NCBI RefSeq assembly: GCF_023227905.1
Contig: NZ_JALOCF010000007.1
Span: forward strand, 1-64,000
DNA: 64,000 nt
Direction: 5' to 3'
Origin: Methylobacter sp.
Lineage (GTDB): Bacteria; Pseudomonadota; Gammaproteobacteria; Methylococcales; Methylomonadaceae
Part shown: positions 1-8,393 of the stretch, piece by piece
Layout of the letters: the number at the start of each line of letters is the position of its first letter
Position numbering within the stretch: the stretch's first letter is position 1
Program-made: the position numbers and the translations under genes
The notes under the pieces: model-generated
Database searches by the model: none
Seen by the model: only the letters and a program-made list of their open reading frames with translations
Told to the model about the DNA's origin: nothing

Positions 1-229
1 AAAGAAAAGTATCCAAAAGAAAGGCGGCCCGGTTGCCGCTTGTGTCCTGCGCTCCTCGCTTTTGCCGAGGGTCGGCAGAAGGGGCTCCTGCCCCTCTGCC
101 AACGTGCGGCCTCCCTGCCGCACCCCTCACGGGCCATTCTCGGCAAAAGCTCCGGTGCTCGGCGCGGCAAACGGGAGATGTACATCCTGTGCGTAACATC
201 AGTTATCAGCCTGAAATATTCGCTAAGGT
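1..229. repeat. GC-rich edge segment, possibly a dispersed repeat
   Basis: No convincing gene lies here. The first 175 bases are much more GC-rich than the flanking AT-rich gene and read openly in two overlapping plus-strand frames, giving low-complexity Arg/Pro/Leu/Ala peptides of a kind often mis-annotated as small proteins. The segment resembles GC-rich intergenic repeats common in gammaproteobacterial genomes. That is inference from its look, since no second copy is in the window. Confidence 0.3.
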
Positions 230-988
230 TTATAGTTTCATAAGGCGGCGAATATCTCTCTGTTCTCGCTGCTTGTCCAGTCGATTGTCGGATACTTCAA
301 AACTGACTTGTGCCAAATAATTATTCCATTGCGTTTTTTTCCATACTTTAATCAAAGGTGTGGGTGATGGCGCTATCGAGTACAGCATTAATGTGCAAAT
401 AGTCATTAATGCCGTGGCCGTCATGTTGTTATAGCTGAATAACTTCAATGCGGTGCCAAACGATTTTTTCATTCTTAAATTGGATAAATCCGTGCTGTAG
501 AGTTCATCCAATAGCAAATGAACCACAAGCCCCAAAGCAATAAAAATACCGTTTAACCATGCAAGTAGCGCGCTCCAATGCAAAAAATAAAAACTGATGC
601 AGGTCATTAGCAATGAAAAAAACAGGGCTGCCAATATTGAGTGAAATACGCCGCGATGATCGGTAAGCTTATTAAACAAGGCAAACATTCCGTAGCGAAT
701 GAACAGGTAAGTGCCTACTGCAATCAATATTAACTGATGATGAGGAGCGTAACTGCTTTTAACCGTATAGAGTACGGCCGCTACGCCCGTTACAGCCAAT
801 ACGTTGAACAACAGTTTTACCGGTTTTGAATTGTTCGCATCAATATCAGGCAGCAGTCCGCCTAATGTGCCCAGAAAAACAAGCCACGGTATATGAGCGG
901 GCGTAATCAGATGGATATTTTCGGCAACTAGCGCAGCCCCGATGCTGGCAGCCGTTGCGGTGAAGAGATGGGTATTAAAATTAGCCAT
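230..988 (-). CDS. YdjM-like inner-membrane putative metal-dependent hydrolase (DUF457)
   Basis: A 252-residue polytopic membrane protein. The N-terminus (MANFNTHL) and the GGLLPDID segment near residues 43-50 are typical of the DUF457/YdjM family, called putative metal-dependent hydrolases from conserved His/Asp residues. Here these are seen as H-L in the N-terminus, the PDID motif, TDHRGVFHS and HLLLDEL. About six hydrophobic segments are visible. I chose the ATG at 988 rather than the first possible start at 1060, because the family N-terminus begins there and an AGGA lies upstream. It is the last gene of the minus-strand run after dapE, 116 bases away. The biochemical function is not established for the family. 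Confidence 0.75.
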   Translation of the reverse strand: MANFNTHLFTATAASIGAALVAENIHLITPAHIPWLVFLGTLGGLLPDIDANNSKPVKLLFNVLAVTGVAAVLYTVKSSYAPHHQLILIAVGTYLFIRYGMFALFNKLTDHRGVFHSILAALFFSLLMTCISFYFLHWSALLAWLNGIFIALGLVVHLLLDELYSTDLSNLRMKKSFGTALKLFSYNNMTATALMTICTLMLYSIAPSPTPLIKVWKKTQWNNYLAQVSFEVSDNRLDKQREQRDIRRLMKL

Positions 989-1104
989 ATAAAACAGAAT
1001 CCTTTTTGAAACTAAAATGCAGATGACATTTCCTGTCTGCCATTGCGAAGTTGCCAGCACGCAAGTCTGAGCTTGTGCGCCGGCAATTGTGATGCCTGCC
1101 CGGC

Positions 1105-2232
1105 CTAAGCCAGCAAATTAATCAATATGTTTTCATAGATGCTGGACAAAATCTCCAAATCCTCTAAGCCGACATTTTCATTGATTTTATGGATGCTTTC
1201 ATTCAGCGGGCCGAGTTCGATCACCTGTGCGCCAGTCGGGGCGATAAAGCGCCCGTCCGAGGTGCCGCCGCCGGTATCGTCAACGGTTTCAAAGCCGGTC
1301 ACGGTTTTGATTGCGGCATGGGCGGCATCGGTTAATGCACCGGGTCCAGTCAGGAAAGGATTGCCGGACAAGCGCCATTCCAGCTCGTATTTAAAATCGT
1401 ATTTGTCCAGTATCGCGTGGGTGCGTTGCTTGATGGTTTCCTCATCCAGTTCGGTGCAAAAACGCAGGTTGAACTGCACGTTGACGCTGCCGGGGATGAT
1501 ATTTTCCGCGCCGGTGCCGGCATTGATGTTAGAGACCTGCAAGCTGGTCGGCGGAAAAAACTCATTGCCGTGATCCCAGACTTCTTCGGTCAGCTCTTTT
1601 AAGGCCGGAGCAAAACTGTGGATAGGGTTGTCAGCCAGTTCAGGGTAGGCAACATGGCCTTGAATCCCCTTGATACACAGTTTGGCACACAAAGAACCGC
1701 GCCGGCCGACGCGGATCACGTCGCCGATTTTTTTATCGCTGGACGGTTCGCCAACCAAACACCAGTCTATTTTCTCGTTGCGCTGTTCCAGCACTTCGAC
1801 GACTTTAACCACGCCATTGGTGGCGATGCCTTCTTCGTCGCTGGTCATCATTACCGCGATAGAGCCTTGATGACTCGGGTGTTTGGCAATAAAGCGCTCG
1901 ACGGCGGTAATAAAGCAGGCGATGCCGCCTTTCATATCGGCAGCGCCGCGGCCGTAAAGCTTGTCGCCGATAATGGTCGGCTCAAAAGGCGGTGAAACCC
2001 AGGCATCGACCGGACCGGTAGGCACCACATCGGTGTGGCCGAGGAAGGTCAGCAACGGCTTGGCGTCGCCGCGCCTGAGCCAAATGTTTTGGGTGTCGTC
2101 AAAGTCCAGGCGTTCTTCGTTGAAGCCCAGTTTGATTAAGCGTGCCGCCAGCACATCCTGGCAACCGGCATCTTTTGGGGTGACCGACTCGCGGCTGATA
2201 AGGTCTTTAAGGAGTTCCAGTGTGTCGCTCAT
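1105..2232 (-). CDS. dapE: Succinyl-diaminopimelate desuccinylase
   Basis: This cytoplasmic M20-family zinc hydrolase removes succinate from N-succinyl-LL-diaminopimelate to give LL-DAP for lysine and peptidoglycan. The 375-residue length is standard. Metal and catalytic motifs are visible: GHTDVVP with His66, GRGAADMKGG with Asp99, and TSDEEG with Glu133/Glu134. The C-terminal SIHKINE motif carries the last His. The ATG overlaps the stop of the upstream flavin reductase-YffB gene by 4 bases (ATGA), which implies translational coupling. Together with dapC and dapD upstream it supplies three consecutive steps of the succinylase branch. The yffB-dapE adjacency is known from E. coli and pseudomonads. 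Confidence 0.97.
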   Translation of the reverse strand: MSDTLELLKDLISRESVTPKDAGCQDVLAARLIKLGFNEERLDFDDTQNIWLRRGDAKPLLTFLGHTDVVPTGPVDAWVSPPFEPTIIGDKLYGRGAADMKGGIACFITAVERFIAKHPSHQGSIAVMMTSDEEGIATNGVVKVVEVLEQRNEKIDWCLVGEPSSDKKIGDVIRVGRRGSLCAKLCIKGIQGHVAYPELADNPIHSFAPALKELTEEVWDHGNEFFPPTSLQVSNINAGTGAENIIPGSVNVQFNLRFCTELDEETIKQRTHAILDKYDFKYELEWRLSGNPFLTGPGALTDAAHAAIKTVTGFETVDDTGGGTSDGRFIAPTGAQVIELGPLNESIHKINENVGLEDLEILSSIYENILINLLA

Positions 2233-3167
2233 AGTAATTCAGTATGTTTGTTCTCGGTTTTTGCCGCGCCTGCTCCCGGCAGGCTTGCGGCATACCCACC
2301 ATCCTTGGCGGTATAGCCAATGATTAGTTTGTTGCCGATATCTAAAACCGGGCGTTTAATCAGGGTAGGGATGGTCAGCATTAGCTGCATGGCTTTTTCC
2401 TGGGTCAGATCGCTTTGCTGTTCGGCGCTGAGCTGTCGCCAGCTGGTGCTGCTGCGGTTAAGCAGTTTTGTCCAGTCTGAATGATCGACGAAATGCTGTA
2501 GCAGTTCAGGCGTCAAGCCGTCGGTTCTAAAATCGTGGAAGCGATAGCTTATGCCGTTTTGATCCAGCCAGATACGCGCTTTTTTAACGGTATCGCAGTT
2601 CTTTATGCCGTAAAGCGTATGATTTTGTTGGTTTTGCAAATTTACAATCTCCATATGAAAGTTTCGCAACATCGCACGAATTGATTTTGAAATGGAAGGG
2701 TGCGCAGCAATCCCGGACTCGTCGAGGTTAGATCCGATAATAGGCAAGGTGATTGAGGCTGTTTCAACGACTTGAGCCGACATGACGGTCAGCGTCTCCT
2801 TGAGCGATGCCTGGGCGAGAGTCGCTCTCGGCGACGCATTCAGTAACGCAACCGGCTTGTTGACAAAAGCCTCGCAGCCGACCATCCAGTCCAAGGCATT
2901 TTTCATGACTCCCGTTACGCCGTGAGCGTATTCGGGGCTGGCGATGATAACGCCGTCCGCTTTAAGAACGCGCGCGTAAAAATCAGCGACCGCAGGCGAA
3001 TCGGTTATTTCAAGATCGGGATTGAACAGCGGCAGATTGCCCAGTCCAGTGTACAGCTCGACGCAAACATTGCTAGGTGCCAGGGCGACAACGGCCCTCA
3101 GCAATGCAGAGTTCAACGATGCGGCACGCAGACTACCTGAGATAGCCAGCAATCTGACAGGCGGCAT
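2229..3167 (-). CDS. NADPH-dependent FMN reductase fused to a YffB/ArsC-like domain
   Basis: One uninterrupted 312-residue frame holds two normally separate proteins. Residues 1-170 are an NADPH:FMN/chromate reductase flavodoxin fold, with the phosphate-binding GSLRAAS at 11-17 and the SPEYAHG motif at 77-83. Residues 183-286 are a YffB/Spx-type ArsC-family thioredoxin fold, with YGIKNCDT and a single Cys191. YffB genes usually stand alone before dapE, as here. A possible internal start for a free YffB exists near residue 177: a TTG preceded by GGAG at 8 bases. The last 26 residues are atypical for YffB, and residues 287-303 are encoded by a dispersed 51-bp repeat. The fusion could be real, or a lost stop or sequencing error. 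Confidence 0.8.
   Translation of the reverse strand: MPPVRLLAISGSLRAASLNSALLRAVVALAPSNVCVELYTGLGNLPLFNPDLEITDSPAVADFYARVLKADGVIIASPEYAHGVTGVMKNALDWMVGCEAFVNKPVALLNASPRATLAQASLKETLTVMSAQVVETASITLPIIGSNLDESGIAAHPSISKSIRAMLRNFHMEIVNLQNQQNHTLYGIKNCDTVKKARIWLDQNGISYRFHDFRTDGLTPELLQHFVDHSDWTKLLNRSSTSWRQLSAEQQSDLTQEKAMQLMLTIPTLIKRPVLDIGNKLIIGYTAKDGGYAASLPGAGAAKTENKHTELL
2259..2310 (-). repeat. 51-bp dispersed repeat unit inside the coding 3' end
   Basis: One unit of a 17-codon repeat. It closely matches the two tandem units at 57542-57643, sharing the blocks CTCCCGGC, GGCATAC and CACCATCCTTGGCG on the plus strand. On the minus strand it is translated as AKDGGYAASLPGAGAAK, the near C-terminus of the reductase-YffB protein. 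The length, divisible by three, keeps the frame open. Confidence 0.75.
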
Positions 3168-3186
3168 CGTTGACTCTATAGGGTGC

Positions 3187-3429
3187 TTACAATTGGCTGT
3201 TCAGCAATTCGTCTATGCTGGGTAGTTGCTTGTCTGATTTACAGCGGTTTTTGTAAAGGTCGACGAACTCCATGAAGGCTTGTTCCAGATCAGCCAGGAT
3301 TTCTTCTTCGTTTTCGCGTTCATCTTCGGGAACGTCGGGCGAATCCAAATATTCGTGTTGCAGGGCGACTTCGCTGTTTAAAGCGAGCGTGGCGTAAATG
3401 ATGGCATTGTTTGAAATTTGTTCGCTCAT
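3187..3429 (-). CDS. Small acidic protein of unknown function
   Basis: An 80-residue protein rich in Glu, Asp and Leu, with no signal peptide or membrane segment and probably helical. I do not recognise a family. The ATG at 3429 has a GAGG eight bases upstream, so I prefer it to a longer frame starting at 3465. It lies 19 bases upstream of the flavin reductase fusion and 48 bases downstream of the DUF1456 gene, all on one strand, so it is likely co-transcribed. Function unknown. Confidence 0.6.
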   Translation of the reverse strand: MSEQISNNAIIYATLALNSEVALQHEYLDSPDVPEDERENEEEILADLEQAFMEFVDLYKNRCKSDKQLPSIDELLNSQL

Positions 3430-3477
3430 GGTATTGACCTCGGTTAAGTTATTGAAAGGATGCAAACAGGGCTGTTA

Positions 3478-3948
3478 TCAGTCCTGTTCTCTAAAACGAA
3501 TAGTAAGACCTTGTAAAAAGTTTCTTAAAACCTGATCGCCGCATTCGCGGTGATGTTTATGGCCTTTTTGCCTGAAAAATGAGCTGAGTTCGCCTTTGGA
3601 TAACTCAAAATCAGCCAGTTTCAGGGTGTTAAGCATGTCCTCTTCTTTAAATTCCAGGGCAATTCTCAGTTTTTTGAGTATGGTGTTATTGGTTAACGGT
3701 TCCGGTTTTTTTGCCTGAGCGGGAGGGTTCTCCTGCCTGCCTCTTCTATAAACAATCAGTCCGTCCAAAAACTGTTCCATCAGCTTATTATTAAGCGGAA
3801 CGAAATCCGTTTCATTGTTTTTTTTGAGCAGATTGCGCAGCTCGTCCCGGCTTATTTCTGCATCGCTTAAGGCAAAGATCTCGATCATGGTCTGATCTTT
3901 AAGCTCCAAAGCGTAGCGTACCCGGCGTAATACATCGTTGTTAATCAT
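3478..3948 (-). CDS. DUF1456 family protein (YehS-like)
   Basis: A 156-residue protein made of two homologous repeats of about 70 residues. One begins at residue 1 (NNDVLRRVRYALELKD) and the other at about 87 (NNTILKKLRIALEFKE). Each has the aspartate-rich helix and the L..FL.GL-like end typical of DUF1456/YehS. A Pro/Lys/Gln linker at about 73-85 joins them. The family is cytoplasmic and its function is unknown. It sits between dapD and the small acidic gene in the minus-strand run. Confidence 0.85.
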   Translation of the reverse strand: MINNDVLRRVRYALELKDQTMIEIFALSDAEISRDELRNLLKKNNETDFVPLNNKLMEQFLDGLIVYRRGRQENPPAQAKKPEPLTNNTILKKLRIALEFKEEDMLNTLKLADFELSKGELSSFFRQKGHKHHRECGDQVLRNFLQGLTIRFREQD

Positions 3949-4055
3949 TGTTTGCTATTAAGTGGTTGTGTCGATTGGGATGACGCAAATCATGCTTGCG
4001 TCACCCGAGAGATAGATGGCAATGGCTGCAAAGCGAGGCCTGCACCCGGCGGCAA

Positions 4056-4874
4056 TTAATCTCTCAACAACTCGTTAATGCCCGTTTTGCTGCGCGTTCT
4101 TTCATCAACCTGCTTGATAATAACCGCGCAGTACAGGCTGTATTTGCCGTCTGCAGATGGCAGGTTGCCCGAGACGACCACCGATCCGGCGGGAATGCGG
4201 CCATAGCTGATTTCGCCGGTCATGCGGTTGTAGATTTTGGTGCTTTGACCGATGTAAACGCCCATGGAAATAACCGAGCCTTGTTCAACGATAACGCCTT
4301 CGACGATTTCCGAACGCGCGCCGATAAAGCAGTTGTCTTCAATGATGGTTGGGCCGGCTTGCAGAGGCTCAAGAACGCCGCCGATGCCGACGCCGCCGGA
4401 CAAATGCACGTTCTTGCCGATTTGCGCGCAAGAACCGACTGTAACCCAGGTATCGACCATCGTGCCGCTATCGACATAGCCGCCGATGTTCACGTAGGAC
4501 GGCATCAAGATGGCGCCGGGGGCAATATAAGAACCGCGGCGGGCGACTGCGTTCGGTACGACGCGAACGCCGGCTTTGGCGAAATCTTCTTCGCTGTAGT
4601 TTGCGAATTTGCTATCAACTTTGTCGTAATAACGCGTGTTGCCGCCGTCCATCAGCTTGTTTTCGTTGATTCTGAACGACAACAATACGGCTTTTTTCAG
4701 CCACTGGTTAGTAACCCATTCACCGCTGGTTTTTTCGGCGACGCGGGCTTTGCCGCTGTCCAGTAAATTGATCGCCTCTTCGACAGCTGCGCGCACTTCA
4801 GCGGAAACGCTGCTAGGGGAAATGTCGGCACGGTTTTCAAAGGCGTCGTTAATAATTTTTTCTAGTTGTGACAT
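4056..4874 (-). CDS. dapD: Tetrahydrodipicolinate N-succinyltransferase
   Basis: This enzyme transfers succinyl from succinyl-CoA to tetrahydrodipicolinate, the committed step of the succinylase lysine/DAP route. It is 272 residues, the usual length (about 274). The middle shows the left-handed parallel beta-helix hexapeptide pattern (for example GSYIAPGAILMPSYVNIG and GGVGIGGVLEPLQAGPTIIED) after a helical N-terminal domain. It is 8 bases downstream of dapC on the same strand, so the two are surely one transcript. A long open frame lies antisense to it on the plus strand and is a codon-bias shadow. Confidence 0.97.
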   Translation of the reverse strand: MSQLEKIINDAFENRADISPSSVSAEVRAAVEEAINLLDSGKARVAEKTSGEWVTNQWLKKAVLLSFRINENKLMDGGNTRYYDKVDSKFANYSEEDFAKAGVRVVPNAVARRGSYIAPGAILMPSYVNIGGYVDSGTMVDTWVTVGSCAQIGKNVHLSGGVGIGGVLEPLQAGPTIIEDNCFIGARSEIVEGVIVEQGSVISMGVYIGQSTKIYNRMTGEISYGRIPAGSVVVSGNLPSADGKYSLYCAVIIKQVDERTRSKTGINELLRD

Positions 4875-4882
4875 GGTTTCTT

Positions 4883-6082
4883 TTATAAAGAGTTAAGGAA
4901 ATTTTTTATGCGTTGCGCGGCTTCTACGCATTCGTCCAAGGGCGCAACCAGCGCAATTCTGACGTGGTTAAGGCCGGGATTAACACCATCGCAATCACGA
5001 GACAGGAAACTGCCGGGCAGCACAGTGATGTTTTGCCCAGCAAACAGCTGCTGGGCAAACTCGGTATCGGCAGTCGGCGTTTTCAACCAGACGTAAAAAC
5101 TGGCTGGCGGTTTGGTGATTGTGCAGACGTCGCCGAGGATATCGATGAAGGCGGCGAATTTTTCCCGGTACAAACGGCGGTTTTCGATAACATGGCGCTC
5201 ATCCTGCCAGGCCTGAATACTCGCATGTTGAGTAGGCAGAGGCATTGCGCAGCCATGATAAGTCCGGTATTGAAAATAATATTTCAATATCTCGGCGTCG
5301 CCCGCGACAAAGCCTGAGCGCAAGCCCGGCGCATTGGAGCGCTTGGATAAACTGTGGAAAATAACGCAGCGTTTGAATGCCGTGTTGCCTATGTTATAGG
5401 CGGTTTGCAGCAGACCGGGCGGCGGATTATTTTCGTCATCATAGATTTCGGTGTAGCACTCGTCGGAGGCGATCACGAAGTCATGTTTCTCCGCCAGCTT
5501 AAGCAGCTTCTCGTGGCTGGATTGGTCGATCACCGAACCGGTCGGATTGCCGGGCGAGCAGATATAAATCAACTGGCAGCGTTGCCATATTTCATCCGGC
5601 ACCGCATCAAAATCTGGCAAATAACCGGAGTCTTCCAGCGTGTTCAAATAATAGGGTTCTGCTCCTGCCAGCAAGGCCGCGCCTTCATATATCTGATAAA
5701 ACGGGTTCGGCATGATAACGACGGGATTGGCCTTGGTCGGATCGATAAGGCATTGGGCAAACGAAAACAATGCTTCACGGGTGCCGTTAACCGGTAAAAC
5801 CTGGGTTTCAGGATTAATGCCGTCAGCCGGAATCTGAAAACGTCGGCTGATCCATTCGGCTATCGCCTGTCTGAGTTCAGGTATGCCTTTGGTGGTCGGG
5901 TAGTTAGCCAAACCATGCAAATGGGTTAGCAGCGCTTCCTGGACCAAATGCGGCGTGGCATGGGTTGGCTCGCCCATAGACAGGGCGATGTGCGATTTGT
6001 CTGCGGGCGGAGTAATACCTTGTTTAAGTTGCGCCAGCTTCTCAAACGGGTAGGGATGTAAGCGTTTTAAATTAGGGGTCAT
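4883..6082 (-). CDS. dapC: Succinyldiaminopimelate transaminase
   Basis: A class I/II PLP aminotransferase of 399 residues that makes N-succinyl-LL-DAP from the keto precursor with glutamate. The N-terminus MTPNLKRLHPYPFEKL is characteristic of the DapC type in beta- and gammaproteobacteria. The PLP-lysine region reads SLSKRSNAPGLRSGF, and the SDECYTE motif precedes it. It directly precedes dapD and follows the M48 protease gene by 3 bases, which places it in a dap transcription unit with dapD and dapE downstream. Confidence 0.95.
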   Translation of the reverse strand: MTPNLKRLHPYPFEKLAQLKQGITPPADKSHIALSMGEPTHATPHLVQEALLTHLHGLANYPTTKGIPELRQAIAEWISRRFQIPADGINPETQVLPVNGTREALFSFAQCLIDPTKANPVVIMPNPFYQIYEGAALLAGAEPYYLNTLEDSGYLPDFDAVPDEIWQRCQLIYICSPGNPTGSVIDQSSHEKLLKLAEKHDFVIASDECYTEIYDDENNPPPGLLQTAYNIGNTAFKRCVIFHSLSKRSNAPGLRSGFVAGDAEILKYYFQYRTYHGCAMPLPTQHASIQAWQDERHVIENRRLYREKFAAFIDILGDVCTITKPPASFYVWLKTPTADTEFAQQLFAGQNITVLPGSFLSRDCDGVNPGLNHVRIALVAPLDECVEAAQRIKNFLNSL

Positions 6083-6085
6083 TGA

Positions 6086-6865
6086 TTAATTGCAATGCGG
6101 TTGTTTACCCGCAGCTTGGGCTTGCTGAAACAGTCCCATCGCTTGCGGCATGTTCTTTTCCAGGTCTTGAATGCGTGTGGCATGCGAAGGGTGAGTCGAC
6201 ATAAATTCTATGGGCTGCTGGCCTTGCGCTGCCCGATCCATTTTTTGCCACAAGCCGATGCTTTGTCTTGGGTCAAAGCCCGCTTTGGCCATTAAATCCA
6301 GGCCGATCTTGTCGGCTTCGCTTTCGTGCACACGGCTGTAGGGCATCAAGATGCCGTATTGCGCGCCGACACCCAACATACCGAGCGCTGCTTGCCCGAG
6401 TACGGTTTGTGGTGCGCTGACTGCCTGAATGACGCTCATGCCCGAACTAACCGCCATTTCTTGCGATGCCCGCTCATTGCTGTGCTTGGCAAGGACGTGG
6501 CCGACTTCATGGCCGATGACCGCAGCCAATTGATCCTGGTTGTCGACCAATGCGAGCATGCCGGTGTGTACGCCGATTTTGTTGCCGGGCAAGGCAAAAG
6601 CGTTAGGCGAGGCGTCCTCAAAGACCACTACTTCCCAGGTGCCGCCCGTTTCCTGAGTAATTGACCGAGCAATGCAGCTTGCCAACTGGTTATGTTGACT
6701 GTTGGCGCTGACAGGTTTTTGTTGCTTCAGATCATTAAAAGCCTGTAGGCCCATTTGATTAATTTGTGTATCGGGCAGAAAAACAAATTGGGTTCTGCCT
6801 GTAGGGCTGGTGGCGCAAGCGTTTAATAAGAGGATAACCAGAACTGGAACTATTTTTTTGCACAT
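6086..6865 (-). CDS. M48 family zinc metalloprotease, lipoprotein
   Basis: A 259-residue peptidase anchored by a lipoprotein signal: lipobox LNAC with Cys17. The zinc site is intact: HEVGH at 119-123 and a third ligand Glu183 in ESEADKIG. Related envelope proteases (LoiP, YcaL, BepA types) take part in outer-membrane quality control. The lack of TPR repeats argues against full-length BepA. It lies upstream of dapC with only a 3-base gap, an unusual operon partner for lysine genes. The substrate is unknown. Confidence 0.88.
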   Translation of the reverse strand: MCKKIVPVLVILLLNACATSPTGRTQFVFLPDTQINQMGLQAFNDLKQQKPVSANSQHNQLASCIARSITQETGGTWEVVVFEDASPNAFALPGNKIGVHTGMLALVDNQDQLAAVIGHEVGHVLAKHSNERASQEMAVSSGMSVIQAVSAPQTVLGQAALGMLGVGAQYGILMPYSRVHESEADKIGLDLMAKAGFDPRQSIGLWQKMDRAAQGQQPIEFMSTHPSHATRIQDLEKNMPQAMGLFQQAQAAGKQPHCN

Positions 6866-6948
6866 AAAAAATGACCTCTAGCTGCTAATAAGACAGAGGC
6901 CATTTTAACGTAAGTTTTTATCCGAGGCTTAAAAATGTACCTGTTTGA

Positions 6949-7437
6949 TCAAAATTTCAGGATTTTGGCGAACATCGCATCATAATCTTCTTTTGACAGC
7001 ACACCGCTGACTCCGGTGCGCTGATGGGCTTTATCGAAGAAATAGGTTCTGGGCAGTTCGCCATACCATTTGGGATCGATTTCAAATTGCAGCTTCTGGG
7101 TATTGTCATCGGCATAAGCCCAGCTTTCAATGTCGGTTAACTGGTTTTTTGCAAGAATTTGCTGAATTTGCTCAGTTGAGCCCGGCTCATCCGCCGCCAG
7201 CATGATCATTTTAAGATCGGGTCTGTTTTTGTGAATATTGCTTAACAATTCCATGTCTTTCAGGCAGGAAGGACAGTTGATCGACCAGACCACCAGCATG
7301 AATGGCTGGTTGGCGTTGGCAGCTAATATTTGTTGATAACTTCCTGAGGTAAATGCAGACGGATCGGCCTGTGCCGGAATATTAAAAGCAGTGATAAATG
7401 TAAAGGCTACGCTTAGGAAAATTTGTTTTAAGGTCAT
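6949..7437 (-). CDS. Periplasmic thioredoxin-like (TlpA/ResA-type) protein
   Basis: A 162-residue protein with a signal peptide (about residues 1-24, ending AQA) and a thioredoxin fold whose redox pair is CPSC (Cys55, Cys58) after VVWSIN. It is probably a thiol-disulfide reductant or oxidant in the periplasm. It is followed at 84 bases by the M48 protease. Upstream are two YeeE/YedE halves and, beyond hemJ, a second TlpA-like lipoprotein. The neighbourhood therefore suggests sulfur or disulfide chemistry, though no substrate can be read from the sequence. Confidence 0.8.
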   Translation of the reverse strand: MTLKQIFLSVAFTFITAFNIPAQADPSAFTSGSYQQILAANANQPFMLVVWSINCPSCLKDMELLSNIHKNRPDLKMIMLAADEPGSTEQIQQILAKNQLTDIESWAYADDNTQKLQFEIDPKWYGELPRTYFFDKAHQRTGVSGVLSKEDYDAMFAKILKF

Positions 7438-7490
7438 GATTCAATTCCTGTGTCCGATTGTAAAAAGTTTGTTGTGTGGCTTGAGTAACA

Positions 7491-7907
7491 TCATTTTCCG
7501 CGCCGCTCGAGAATGGTGTACAAAGCCATTCCGGACACCATCGATATAACGAATAGCCATGCTTTGGGTTGCCCTGCGGCAGCACTTACCACAGCAGGTC
7601 CCGGACAAAATCCTGAAAGCCCCCAGCCGATGCCGAACACCAGGCTGCCTAATAGCAAACGCGTATCCAGCTTGGTTGCGGAGGACAAGCGCATAGGTGC
7701 GCCAAGCAAACTGAACTGGCGCTTTTTGGCAATAGTAAAGCCAATAGCGCCGATCAAAATAGCGCCAGCCATGACGAAGGCGAGCGACGGGTCCCAAGCT
7801 CCAGCCAAATCCAGAAAACCGATGACCTTCGCTGGATCGGTCATTCCGGAAATAATCAGGCCCAACCCAAACAGCAGTCCAACGACAAAAGCATTAAGAT
7901 TCAGCAT
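7491..7907 (-). CDS. YeeE/YedE-type transporter half, C-terminal-like
   Basis: A 138-residue membrane protein with about four hydrophobic helices and the conserved GFCPGPA motif of the YeeE/YedE (TsuA-like) sulfur-compound transporters, whose cysteines guide thiosulfate-type substrates. It matches the second half of single-chain homologues. The ATG at 7907 lies two bases after the stop of the partner half, and I prefer it to upstream starts because it begins MLNLNAFVVGLLFGLGLIIS, a standard family start. It is presumably a two-subunit channel with the upstream gene. Confidence 0.85.
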   Translation of the reverse strand: MLNLNAFVVGLLFGLGLIISGMTDPAKVIGFLDLAGAWDPSLAFVMAGAILIGAIGFTIAKKRQFSLLGAPMRLSSATKLDTRLLLGSLVFGIGWGLSGFCPGPAVVSAAAGQPKAWLFVISMVSGMALYTILERRGK

Positions 7908-7909
7908 GA

Positions 7910-8347
7910 TTAGAGTCCTATCAAGTGGCGGGTCAGATAGACGGTGATAATGCCCGCCATCATGAAAGTCAATGTTGCCGCAATGGAGCGGATCGAACCG
8001 CGGGAAATGCCGCAAACGCCGTGGCCGCTGGTGCAGCCTGACGCATAGCTGGTGCCCAGGCCCACCAGCAGGCCGGCAATGATCAATTGCGCGGTGTCCG
8101 CTTCAATGGTCACAGCAGGCAGGTCGAAGGCGATTTGATAGAGATACGGCGAAGCCATCATGCCGAGCAGAAACATGATGCGCCAGATTTTGTCCCCTTG
8201 GGCGGCTTGAAGCAATCCGCCCAAAATCCCGCTAATCCCGGCAATCCGGCCATTCAATAACACAAACATTGCGGCGGCGATGCCAATCAATAAGCCGCCG
8301 AAGAGACCGGCAATGTAGGCGTCGTGAGTAAAGTCAGACAGATTCAT
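7910..8347 (-). CDS. YeeE/YedE-type transporter half, N-terminal-like
   Basis: A 145-residue membrane protein with a first conserved GLFGGLLIGIAA segment, the GR(I)AGISGILGG motif, and a Cys-rich loop SGCTSGHGVCGISR. This is the hallmark of the first half of YeeE/YedE transporters. It forms a split pair with the gene immediately downstream. Transport of thiosulfate or a related sulfur species is inferred from family members and not shown here. The order is hemJ, then this pair, then the thioredoxin-like gene. Confidence 0.87.
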   Translation of the reverse strand: MNLSDFTHDAYIAGLFGGLLIGIAAAMFVLLNGRIAGISGILGGLLQAAQGDKIWRIMFLLGMMASPYLYQIAFDLPAVTIEADTAQLIIAGLLVGLGTSYASGCTSGHGVCGISRGSIRSIAATLTFMMAGIITVYLTRHLIGL

Positions 8348-8393
8348 AGATATTCTTCAAAATGTGGGCGCTATAGTTTAATCATTTGTATCA

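Noticed and set aside
33..320. Plus-strand open frames at the left edge
   Set aside because: Low-complexity Arg/Pro/Ala peptides in GC-rich repeat-like DNA, overlapping frames, no ribosome-binding site.
3996..4766. 256-codon plus-strand frame antisense to dapD
   Set aside because: It mirrors dapD codon bias (Ala/Asp/Val/His-rich) and has no family resemblance; dapD is certain.
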